Positions 26,480-34,674 of a stretch of DNA of 64,000 nucleotides are shown in pieces. The notes under the pieces were generated by a model. The model was not told the origin of the DNA. It ran no database searches and saw only the letters and a list, made by a program, of their open reading frames with translations. The stretch spans positions 1 to 64,000 of the forward strand of contig NZ_JAKLUA010000015.1 of the NCBI RefSeq assembly GCF_022012435.1, given 5' to 3'. Origin of the DNA: Bradyrhizobium zhengyangense (GTDB lineage: Bacteria; Pseudomonadota; Alphaproteobacteria; Rhizobiales; Xanthobacteraceae). Each line of letters starts with the position of its first letter. The stretch's first letter is position 1. The position numbers and the translations under genes were made by a program.

Positions 26480-26867
26480 GCACGAACACCTCGGTGCCCG
26501 GCAGCATCGACATGATCCCCGCACCCTCCAGCGCGCGGTGGGTGTAGCCTTGGCTGCCATAGGCATAGCCGGCGCCGACCGCGACGACCTTGACGTCGGC
26601 GCCGTGGTAGCAGACGTCGTAGCGGAGCTGCTCGAGACAACGCAGCGTCGGGAAGTTGCCGATCGAGTAGATGAACACCGTCTTGCCCGACAGCGCGATG
26701 CCCGCGGCAATGCCGGCCAGGTTCTGCTCGGCGACGCCGAGATACCGCTCGGGAAACTTCGCTGCGAACGGCTCCAGCGCGGAATAACCGAGATCGCCGC
26801 AGAGCAGCCAGATATCGGGATTCTCGCTCGCCGCCTGCGACAGGGTCTCGATGAACGTCGTTCTCAT
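26480..26867 (-). pseudogene. Transketolase C-terminal subunit, 3'-truncated
   Basis: Starting at the ATG at 26867 the frame gives the pyrimidine-binding domain of split transketolases: LCGDLGYSALEPFAAKFPER, YLGVAEQNLAGIAAGIALSG, VAVGAGYAYGSQGYTHRALE and MSMLPGTEVFVPCDVGE. After about residue 128 the similarity stops abruptly near 26480, and the frame runs on with unrelated residues to 26250. The C-terminal domain and the partner N-terminal subunit are absent. Split transketolases occur in loci for branched or unusual sugars. It is the likely former neighbour of the cytidylyltransferase shard next to it. Confidence 0.8.
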
Positions 26868-26880
26868 GCGCCGACCTCCT

Positions 26881-27003
26881 TGGCGAGTCACGCTGGTCGA
26901 CACCGGTGAGGAGACGCAGACCGGTGGCCGGCTGAAGCGGGTGCTTCCTTACGTCGCAAATGAGCCCTTCTTCGCGCTGACTTATGGTGACGGCGTCGCG
27001 CCT
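26881..27003 (+). pseudogene. rfbF: Fragment of glucose-1-phosphate cytidylyltransferase
   Basis: The plus-strand frame gives WRVTLVDTGEETQTGGRLKR and VLPYVANEPFFALTYGDGVA, an internal block of RfbF (typical VTLVDTG..TMTGGRLKR and TYGDGV) that makes CDP-glucose. Only ~40 residues remain; the N-terminal nucleotide loop and the C-terminal half are missing. It abuts the truncated transketolase on the opposite strand. The remaining gap 27004-27217 shows no gene. Confidence 0.82.
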
Positions 27004-27217
27004 GCTCGTCAGGAGGATCAGCGCTACTCCAGCGGAACCGGCCAAGACTAGAAGCACACCGATGTCGATCAAGCGACACTAGGGCACGGGGAAACCCAGT
27101 CCATATCCGGCCCTAGCTTGCTCGGATTTCCCCCCGCGGAGAAGGGTGTTATAGGGCCAGCCGGGCAACGTCCGAGACCCAAATTTCCGTCAGCGATCCA
27201 TGCCAGGATAAAAGAAT

Positions 27218-28198
27218 ATGGCCTTTGCGCTTCCGCGCGAGCCCATCCACGACCAGCTGAGTGTTACGCTCGCTTTCCTCTTCCACAAGCTACTTCCTGA
27301 CTGGATCGCCATCGGCGCAGGCGGCGAATCCACCCCGCTCAGAATTGCGTACAGTGTTGGCGATCTCCTCGAGACCGTGGCGTTCTCTTATTTCTATCTC
27401 AGGACCCTGGACGCCATTCGTTCCATTGTAGCAGGATCCAAGTTGCTCAATCCCATCGCTTTGAGTGGCTACCTGGTTCCATTCTTCATGATGCCGGCCG
27501 GCCCAGTGAACGTATATGCCGACCATGCGAAGATGGACCTCCAGGAAGTCCCGCCTCCGAGCTGGGAGGGCGTTGTTGGGTGCGCCGATACGATCACGAC
27601 CGGCTTGTTCCTGAAGTTCGTCGTCGCCGAGATCTGGAGGCTCTGGTTCATCGGGGTCCAACCCTCATGGCCGACAGCGAGCTTTTTTGACGCCATGGTC
27701 ATTTTCGTCTGCGTCTATTTTGACTTTTCCGGATACTCACTCGTGGCGCTCGGAACGGGCAGGCTTCTCGGGATTCCGACTCCGGTCAACTTCAAGGCGC
27801 CGTATCTGTCCGGTTCTGTCACGGAGTTCTGGACGCGCTGGCATATCTCGCTCGGCGACTTCGTCCGTCGTGATCTGTTCATTCCGCTCCAGGTCTCCAT
27901 GGTACGCCGGTTCGGCCGACGCTGGTCTTACGCGACGAACATGGTTGCAGTCGTCACCTGCTTCGTGTTCGTCGGGCTCTGGCATCGCTTTACATTGACG
28001 TTTGCCGCCTGGGGGTTGGCGGTCGGGGTCATCGTCGCGTTCGAAAAGGTCGTTCGCGACCGCTGGATCACCACCCAGCTTTCCACAACGCGCACAGTGC
28101 GGCTGATCTTGGCCATCCTGGGGCCGATCTACGTCTTTGTGGTCATCGTAGGAACGCTTTGGGTCGCCATTCCCGAATTGATGGGACAGCCGAGATGA
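27218..28198 (+). CDS. MBOAT-family O-acyltransferase, short form
   Basis: A 326-residue polytopic membrane protein. The conserved MBOAT segments are EFWTRWHISLGDFVRRDLFI and FVGLWHRFTLTFAAWGL, the latter with the invariant histidine; YFDFSGYSLVALGTGRLLGI also fits AlgI-type enzymes. It is shorter than AlgI-like proteins (usually ~450-500 residues) and appears to lack the first membrane helices, so it may be N-terminally trimmed. With the SGNH gene downstream it resembles alginate-type O-acetylation pairs, in which MBOAT brings acetyl groups across the membrane. Its stop overlaps the next small gene (ATGA). Confidence 0.78.
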   Translation: MAFALPREPIHDQLSVTLAFLFHKLLPDWIAIGAGGESTPLRIAYSVGDLLETVAFSYFYLRTLDAIRSIVAGSKLLNPIALSGYLVPFFMMPAGPVNVYADHAKMDLQEVPPPSWEGVVGCADTITTGLFLKFVVAEIWRLWFIGVQPSWPTASFFDAMVIFVCVYFDFSGYSLVALGTGRLLGIPTPVNFKAPYLSGSVTEFWTRWHISLGDFVRRDLFIPLQVSMVRRFGRRWSYATNMVAVVTCFVFVGLWHRFTLTFAAWGLAVGVIVAFEKVVRDRWITTQLSTTRTVRLILAILGPIYVFVVIVGTLWVAIPELMGQPR

Positions 28199-28308
28199 GT
28201 TCTTCTGCAAGAACGCTGGTCAGACTGCTGTTCATCATGATCAAGATCAGCGCCATCGTGATCATGGCGACTCAAGCTTCCGAAAAATTCGTCTACGGCG
28301 GATTCTGA
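28195..28308 (+). CDS. 37-residue predicted single-pass membrane protein
   Basis: ATG at 28195 overlaps the MBOAT stop by four bases, and its TGA overlaps the next ATG (TGATG at 28306-28310). The peptide has a basic start, a hydrophobic stretch LLFIMIKISAIVIMA (residues ~11-25) and a short tail EKFVYGGF. Tight overlaps on both sides suggest real translation between the MBOAT and SGNH genes. The function is unknown; a small partner subunit of the acyltransferase complex is one possibility. Confidence 0.5.
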   Translation: MSSSARTLVRLLFIMIKISAIVIMATQASEKFVYGGF

Positions 28309-29455
28309 TGCCTGCACATAAGCGCGTCCTAAAGGCAGCCTCGATCGCCGGCTGCGCCATTCTGCTCTTTGTGCTGGTCTCGCTGAGTTTAGGCGAGATC
28401 AGTTTCCTGCGCCTCTACCACAGAGGGAGGTTGCGTTCGAACCGGGCTCTTGGTTCGCCGAGCACATCCTCCCGGCAGTCGATCATCCGGACAATTGCCT
28501 CGTCGTCGGCGCATCGACCGCAAGAGAGGGATTCGATCCTGATACGCTCGCGAAATTCGCGCCGGGTTTGGCGTTTTTCAACGCCTCCACAACAGGCGGG
28601 AATATCGAGGTCGCCGAAATACAGGCTCAGATCCTGCATCGCTACGGGGTGCGTTCCAAATGCATCATTCTGGGTGTCCATCCATTCCTGATGATGGAGC
28701 AGGCACCTCCGCCCCTGGCCAAGAGCGGATATCTCCCACATGTGAGAATTTCGGACGTGCTTTCGCTAAGCGACCAGCGAGCCGTCTGGCAAGAGACCAA
28801 TCCAATTCTGCAAATGGTCGTCTTGCCTTTGAAGACTCACGCGGATCGACTGAATAAGCTGCTCCGCATCTGGATTTTCGAAGCCCAGAACCAGTTCCGC
28901 ACCAAGCCGCTTCCACGGACTTCCTACGAATATTTTGCCAAAGAGTTTACGCCCGGAGCAAACGCCCACTACGACGGCACGCACAGCTCTCCCGATGACG
29001 TGGCAGCAACGACCCGTATGCGATATGAAACATTCACTTTCAACTCCACGGCGCCTGAGATCAGCCTCAAGCGAGCTCTCGCGTTATTCCACACTGAAGC
29101 GAGTTTGGTCGTCGTCGTGACGATGCCCACCAAGAGTTCGCTTCGCGAATTCGACGCAAGAGGAAGTTCAAGTTATCAACGCGTGCTGTCAGAGAGCAAT
29201 GTGCCGCAGATCGACTGCTCGAAGTTGGTGGCTGATAAGGATTTCATAGACGACGTTCACCTTGACGGACGGGGCCGTCAAATCCTGTCGAATGCTGTCG
29301 GCCGAATTCTCGCGAAGATCATCGCCAATGAGTCTGAGGGACAAACCTGCGACGCGACCGTTGTGGAGCCCCCTAGGGCCTCGCAAACCCCGAGCTCTTC
29401 GATGGTGAGATTCCCGGATGGACGTACCTGTTCGGGATCCAGAACTTCTGGATGA
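28308..29455 (+). pseudogene. SGNH/AlgX-like acyltransferase partner, single frameshift
   Basis: The first frame (from ATG 28308) encodes a membrane anchor, CAILLFVLVSLSLGEISFL, and runs properly to about position 28420. The protein continues in the next frame: EVAFEPGSWFAEHILPAVDH, then the serine motif CLVVGASTAREGFDP and finally DDVHLDGRGRQIL, which supplies the Asp/His of an SGNH hydrolase. A one-base deletion near 28420-28432 would explain the break. Apart from this the gene looks intact up to about 29365, so a sequencing error is possible. It would be the periplasmic transferase acting with the MBOAT protein. Confidence 0.72.
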
Positions 29456-30206
29456 CCAAACTTCAAACCTACGGCGTCTACTGGCTGAGCGGCACATGGT
29501 CGCTCGCGATCGAAGAGCAATTCTATTTGATCTTTCCCCTTGTGGTGCGACTGATTCCGCTCTCGATCCTTCCCAGGGTGCTCATCGTCGTCATCTGCAT
29601 CTGCCCGATCGGTCGCTTCATCGACAGCTTCACCTTTGACCAGTTTGGCTACTATGTGTTGCCGCAATTCAGAGCAGACGTTATCGCGATCGGAGCACTG
29701 ATCGCTTGCTATCGGCTGAGCGGGTCGCGGAGCGCCGTCGTAACAAGGCGGGTCAGGCTCGCTCTTCTGGGAGCGTCCTGCCTCGTTCCCTTGATCATGA
29801 TCTCCGGGACCTCGACGTTCCATGCCGCGGCCTGGCAGCACACGCTCGCGGCGATCTTCTGATCTTCTTCGGCGCGGCCGTCTTCATGGTTCTCGAAAAT
29901 CAAGGCACCCCTATCTGGCACCCCTGCGCAGCGAGACCGGCGCGTTGGTCTTACGCGTCCTAGATGATCCATCACTGGGTCGTTTATCTGGTCTTCTCAG
30001 GACTTGCCGTGACAAAAACCATGACGACCCTGTCGGGAACCGCCGCGACCGCGCTGGCGTTCGTGATAACGTTCACGCTCTGCGCCATCAGCTATCGGTT
30101 CCTGGAAAAGCCGCTGATCCAGTGTGCGCATCGCAGATTCACATTCGGACGCGAGCAAAAGTTCTCAGTCCAATCCGCGAGAGAAGCCCCGACGCTCAAC
30201 CTATGA
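29380..30206 (+). pseudogene. Acyltransferase 3 (OafA/YrhL type), truncated and frameshifted
   Basis: The frame from 29380 gives TYLFGIQNFWMTKLQTYGVY and WLSGTWSLAIEEQFYLIFPL, the core signature of acyltransferase-3 proteins, up to a stop at 29862. A second frame gives a short membrane piece, and a third (29964-30206) gives IHHWVVYLVFSGLA and ISYRFLEKPLIQCAHRRF, the normal C-terminal end. The first ~130 residues with the conserved RxxR/His region are absent. It starts where the SGNH frame degenerates, so it was probably truncated by a deletion or insertion. A working product is very unlikely. Confidence 0.82.
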
Positions 30207-32865
30207 TGAAGTGGCTCGGCACGGACGCAGCATGAACGCCGACTAATCCGTCGCCGTTCAGATCCTGGTGAAGAACGATCTCGGCCTGCTGCACCGTCGC
30301 ACTGTTGCCGGAGACCGCTCCGGTGTTGCTGGTGAAGTTGCCATTGCTGTCGGTCGTCCAGACGGTGAACTGGTCCGTACCCGGAATCTGCCAGGCAACT
30401 TCGTAGCCAGATGAGATCTGCTCCACGCCGACGGGAGCCCACGCTCCGAACTGTCCCGCAACAACTGGCGATCCACCATATTTCAGCTCGGGTCCCGTCC
30501 CGCCTGCGACCGGGTTAAAGTAAAAGTTGCTGCTGCGTTCGACCAGGCTGGTCGAACCGGCGGCCTCAATCGTCTTCATCGAGACGCCGATCGTTCCGTC
30601 GCCGTTGAGATCCTGTTGAAGAACGGTCTCGGCCTGCTCCAGCGTCGTGCCGGTGCCGGAAACCGCCCCCGTGTTGCTGGCAAAGTTGCCATTGCTGTCG
30701 GTCGTCCAGACGGTGAACTGGTCCGTACCCGGAGTCTGCCAGGCAACTTCATAGCCCGATGAGATGTGTTCCGAGCCAACAGGAGTCCAGGCTCCGAACT
30801 GTCCCGCCACCACTAGCGATCCGCCGTATTTCAGCTCCACACCGGAGCCACCTCCGATGGGGTTCATGTAGAAATTGCTGCCGTTCTGAACCAGGCTGGT
30901 CGAACCGGCGACCTCGATCGTCTTGACCGGCACGCCGATCGTTCCGTCGCCGTTGAGATCCTGTTGAAGAACGGTCTCGGCCTGCTCCAGCGTCGTGCCG
31001 GTGCCGGAAACCGCCCCCGTGTTGCTGGCAAAGTTGCCATTGCTGTCGGTCGTCCAGACGGTGAACTGGTCCGTACCCGGAGTCTGCCAGGCAACTTCAT
31101 AGCCCGATGAGATGTGTTCCGAGCCAACAGGAGTCCAGGCTCCGAACTGTCCCGCCACCACTAGCGATCCGCCGTATTTCAGCTCCACACCGGAGCCACC
31201 TCCGATGGGGTTCATGTAGAAATTGCTGCCGTTCTGAACCAGGCTGGTCGAACCGGCGACCTCGATCGTCTTGACCGGCACGCCGATCGTTCCGTCGCCG
31301 TTGAGATCCTGTTGAAGAACAGTCTCGGCTTGCTCCAGCGTCGTGCTGGTGCCGGAAACCGCGCCCGTGTTGCTGGTAAAGTTGCCGTTGCTGTCGGTTG
31401 TCCAGACGGTGAATTGGTCAGTACCGAAAATCTGCCAGGCAACCTCATAGCCTGACGTAATATGTTCGGCGCCGACAGGCGTCCAGGCGCCGAACTGACC
31501 GGCCGTTACGGGGGAGCCTCCATATTTCAGCTCCGGTCCGGTTCCCCCGGCCACGGGATTCATGTAGAAGTTGCTGCCTGACTGCACGAGACCGGTCGAG
31601 CCATAAGCCTCGATCGTTGGCGAGGCTTTGGGGACGCCGATAATCCCATCGCCATTGAGGTCCTGGTGGAAGATGGTTTCCGCCTGCTCCAGCGTCCCGC
31701 TGGTGCCGGACACCGCACCGCTGTTGCTTTGATAGTTGCCGCTGCTGTCGGTGTACCAAATGATGAACTGACTGGTGCCGGGCGTCTGCCAGGCGATCTC
31801 GTACCCGCTTGAAGTCTGTTCGGCGCCAATCGGGGTCCAGGCCCCGAACTCACCCAGTGTCACCGGCGAGCCGCCATATTTCAGCTCAGGTCCTGTATCG
31901 CCGCTCACAGGGTTCATGAAGAAGCTGTTGCCGAACTGCAGGAGACTGGTCGTGCCATAAGCCTCGATCGTCGTCGGCGCGCTGACCGCAACATGGAACC
32001 CGAGCGCGTCGAGCTGCTTCAGGTCGATCGCCGTCAGCCCCTGGATTGTGCCGCCGCTATAATACTCATTGAAGGGATCGTCGGGCCCCTGCACACCGCT
32101 GTTCAGAAAGTCGCTCGGATCGGAAGACTGGCCGTAGTCCGCCAGCTTGGTGTTGCCCCCGTCGAGCGAGAAATAGGCGGCCGGCGCGGTCTGAGCGCCG
32201 GAAAACAGGTGCGCGCCCGGACTCGTGAACCGATAGAAATCGAAGACATCCGGCGCTGAGCCATAGGGCACGCGGCCCATCGCATGAGTCAACTCGTGGA
32301 GCGCGACACCAACCAGTAGATTTGGATTGATATCAGTCGAGAAATACGCGCTGGCGTCGTCGGTCGTCGTGTCGTTGGCGCCAATCACACCCCAAAGCTT
32401 CAGTTGCGCGTTCCAGACAGCGACGTTCGACTGTCCCTGGATCGCTATCCCGCTCGGGAGGCTGTTGAACGTCGTGTCGCCAGAACGGGCGTTGTTCACC
32501 AACTCCGAGCGAACCCATGAATAATTCTCGTAAAGTCCGCTGTCGGGGCCGGCCGCTGCACCGCCCCCTGTGCCACTGTAGTCGATATTGATATTAACGG
32601 TGATCTTGTCGGTTATGTTGGCCGCCAAGATCGCAACCGCCTGCTGCAGTCCGTTCTTGAAGCCGACCGGCGCAGCCTGCGCCGCGGCATCGAGGATCAG
32701 GTTGATGGTGATGCCACCCGCATTCACCGACATGACCGAGCCGGTCGTGGTGGTCGCAGTAGGAGTGCTTCCGGCGGTGTCCGGGAAATAGCTTCCCTGA
32801 ATGCTATTGCCGACAACCGTGTAGAACGGATCGTCGGAGAGCAGTTCATCGGTCGATGTTCTCAT
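30196..32865 (-). CDS. Secreted repeat-containing zinc metalloprotease-like protein (NF038122-like)
   Basis: An 889-residue protein. Residues ~40-290 form a metalloprotease domain with the zinc motif LLVGVALHELTHAMGRVPYG, and a later DLKQLDALGFHV that fits this family as I remember it. Residues ~299-880 hold five ~116-residue repeats, each with a Trp-rich beta part (GAWTPVG, SGYEVAW, VWTTDSNGNF) and a calcium-loop-like DLNGDGTIG. There is no Sec signal peptide. The acidic, glycine-rich, loop-bearing layout suggests type I secretion rather than the T2SS next door; this is an inference. The last codons overlap the OafA pseudogene by 11 bases. Its promoter should lie in 32866-33177. Confidence 0.82.
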   Translation of the reverse strand: MRTSTDELLSDDPFYTVVGNSIQGSYFPDTAGSTPTATTTTGSVMSVNAGGITINLILDAAAQAAPVGFKNGLQQAVAILAANITDKITVNINIDYSGTGGGAAAGPDSGLYENYSWVRSELVNNARSGDTTFNSLPSGIAIQGQSNVAVWNAQLKLWGVIGANDTTTDDASAYFSTDINPNLLVGVALHELTHAMGRVPYGSAPDVFDFYRFTSPGAHLFSGAQTAPAAYFSLDGGNTKLADYGQSSDPSDFLNSGVQGPDDPFNEYYSGGTIQGLTAIDLKQLDALGFHVAVSAPTTIEAYGTTSLLQFGNSFFMNPVSGDTGPELKYGGSPVTLGEFGAWTPIGAEQTSSGYEIAWQTPGTSQFIIWYTDSSGNYQSNSGAVSGTSGTLEQAETIFHQDLNGDGIIGVPKASPTIEAYGSTGLVQSGSNFYMNPVAGGTGPELKYGGSPVTAGQFGAWTPVGAEHITSGYEVAWQIFGTDQFTVWTTDSNGNFTSNTGAVSGTSTTLEQAETVLQQDLNGDGTIGVPVKTIEVAGSTSLVQNGSNFYMNPIGGGSGVELKYGGSLVVAGQFGAWTPVGSEHISSGYEVAWQTPGTDQFTVWTTDSNGNFASNTGAVSGTGTTLEQAETVLQQDLNGDGTIGVPVKTIEVAGSTSLVQNGSNFYMNPIGGGSGVELKYGGSLVVAGQFGAWTPVGSEHISSGYEVAWQTPGTDQFTVWTTDSNGNFASNTGAVSGTGTTLEQAETVLQQDLNGDGTIGVSMKTIEAAGSTSLVERSSNFYFNPVAGGTGPELKYGGSPVVAGQFGAWAPVGVEQISSGYEVAWQIPGTDQFTVWTTDSNGNFTSNTGAVSGNSATVQQAEIVLHQDLNGDGLVGVHAASVPSHFIIG
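30226..31971 (-). repeat. Five tandem ~348-bp coding repeats
   Basis: Units begin (coding strand) at 31971, 31617, 31269, 30921 and 30573, with period 348 bp except 354 bp for the first. Each encodes ~116 residues from TIEA/TIEV to DLNGDGxIG. Units 3 and 4 are identical in DNA over about 338 bp when read side by side (about 30583-30921 versus 30931-31269). Units 1, 2 and 5 are more diverged. This indicates a recent unequal-crossover duplication of one unit. Confidence 0.93.
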
Positions 32866-33660
32866 CTTATCGTCTCGAAGTGAGCCTCAGTCGCGTGTTC
32901 GCCTGCAGCCTTGAGAAGGTCGTGTTGGGGGCCCCTGACCGGGCTCGATGTCAGGATTCCGCCCCCTCCATTAATTTGCGGTTTCATGGAACCGAAAATG
33001 CGAGCGTTGACAGAGCCATTTTCACAAAGCCCGTGTCGATTCAACCCGGTCAACTACCGCTCAGAATAAGGTAACATACGGGCAAAGCTCACGAATTCGG
33101 CGTCTGCGGGAACCCTGTGCCCTGCTCTAAGCATTGAATTACCCCGAAAATTAACCGATCCAAGCAACTACCTCCCTATGTTCACCGAAGCCTCGAAATG
33201 CCTTTTCCTCACGCCTCCGATCCGACAACACATCCACCGGATCGAGCGCGCAATCGCGCCGCTTGCTGAAGACCCCACTGGCGCATTGTTTGCACCCGGA
33301 CATCGGCCGGTTGCCGTTTCCCTCGGCTGGAACACCTGGAGGAAGGCGGCCGGACTTCGCCTCCCGATCCTGGTGTCCGGAAACACACTGAAGGGAGACC
33401 GCGTGCAGCGCGCCAACATCGGCGCGGTTGGACTGAAGGGGACGCGGCGGACATCCTGGAGCAGCTTTGCCGGCTGGCGGATCTGCCGAAGGACAGTTTT
33501 GGTTTTGCGGCTTATGACAACGAGCACTCGCTGGAGGCGCTCAAGCGGATGCTGGCTGACTCGCTCCCGTCTTGGCTTGAGCGCCCGCTGTCGTGAACGG
33601 AAAGAATGCGTCATAACAGCCGGTGCGCGGTGCGCGAAGCCATCGCCGCCGATGCAGCAC
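32866..33660. other. Gap between metalloprotease and gspN; one unrecognised remnant
   Basis: The 795-bp gap holds no recognised gene. A plus-strand frame 33435-33599 reads ADILEQLCRLADLPKDSFGF, then AAYDNEHSLEALKRMLADSL and PSWLERPLS before a TGA. It looks like the C-terminal end of a real protein but could not be assigned. A longer ORF (33178-33696) in another frame has arginine- and cysteine-rich composition typical of a shadow frame. Positions 32866-33177 are more AT-rich and may contain the metalloprotease promoter. Confidence 0.4.
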
Positions 33661-34362
33661 TCAGAGCCCGTCCGATTCGCCGTTCTTCGGCGTTGAGCGC
33701 GGAAGGAAGGGTGCGAACGACGTGCTGGCCGTGGTCGGCATCGTCAGCTTGCCGCCACCATCGGCAGGCGTCGCCACCGTTGCGGGCGATCCCGCGGGGC
33801 CCGTCGTCCCATCCGGGCGCTGCAGCACCAGCACCTCGCTGCGATCGCCCTGCTTGAACGTCACCTCGCGCGGCTGAACCGAGGTCAATGACCAGCCACC
33901 AACCGATTCGCCTTGCCGCAGGCGGACAACCTTCTGGTCGGTGCGATTAACCAGGATCGCGATGGCATCGCCCTCGCCCACCACGGCCCCGACCAGCGCC
34001 AGCGGCGGCGGCGCCTCGACCGGCTTTGGCGGCGGCGGCGCGCGAACCTCGTCGACCGGAGCGGCTGCGACCGCGCGCGACGGTGGCCGCCGCGTGGCCG
34101 AGAAGATCGGCCGCTCCTGGGTGACTGACAGCACCGACAGCGGAACCGACCACAGCGGGTTGCCGCGAGGGGCCGGCTTGCTCGCATTGGGCGCCGGCCG
34201 GGCGATCGGCCTGACCGCGCCGACCTCAACGCTCTCGGCGGGGCTGCCGGCGGCATCGTCGGGCAGGATGTCCATGCGCGAGGAGGTCGCAGCGATGGCC
34301 CCGGCAACGCCGAGCCCCGCGCACAGCGCGGCGATCCCGGTCGATCTCAGCCATCCCGACAT
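33661..34362 (-). CDS. gspN: Type II secretion inner-membrane protein, GspN/GspC-like
   Basis: A 233-residue protein with an N-terminal membrane helix (STGIAALCAGLGVAGAIAA), a Pro-rich linker and the segment SVTQERPIFSATRRPP seen in alphaproteobacterial GspN proteins. A small beta domain follows (LALVGAVVGEGDAIAILVN, VVRLRQGESVGGWSLTSV) that resembles the GspC homology region contacting the secretin. No other GspC is present, so this protein may take that place. It is separated from gspM by an oppositely oriented autotransporter gene. The tail after residue ~190 is low complexity. Confidence 0.68.
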   Translation of the reverse strand: MSGWLRSTGIAALCAGLGVAGAIAATSSRMDILPDDAAGSPAESVEVGAVRPIARPAPNASKPAPRGNPLWSVPLSVLSVTQERPIFSATRRPPSRAVAAAPVDEVRAPPPPKPVEAPPPLALVGAVVGEGDAIAILVNRTDQKVVRLRQGESVGGWSLTSVQPREVTFKQGDRSEVLVLQRPDGTTGPAGSPATVATPADGGGKLTMPTTASTSFAPFLPRSTPKNGESDGL

Positions 34363-34674
34363 CGAAAGTCCCTTGCAGCCACGACCGGCCGCGGCAACCT
34401 CTGAAGCAGCAACCTAGTTCTGATGGGCGCCGCCATCAACCCGTTCCGCCCGGTTCAATCCCGCGCTGCGTTGCGATGCAACAGATTGTTGCCCAACGGC
34501 CACGATGGCTGAAATTACAAAGGAAATGGGCGGCAACGTCAGGCAAATGGATGCCGGTTCATTGCAGCCCGTCGCGACGGCGTGGGATCATCGCGCCGGG
34601 GCTCGGTCGCTCCCGATTTTGCTTTAGCGATTTGTGAAGAGCCGATGGCTTTCTCGATCATGGCGCCTGGAAGG

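Noticed and set aside
30226..31971. Regular repeats as a possible CRISPR or satellite array
   Set aside because: The 348-bp units are coding and in frame, far too long for CRISPR repeats, and have no spacers.
33178..33696. 172-codon ORF upstream of gspN as a transposase or other gene
   Set aside because: The sequence is Arg/Trp/Cys-rich with no transposase motif; the adjacent frame looks more protein-like over 33435-33599.
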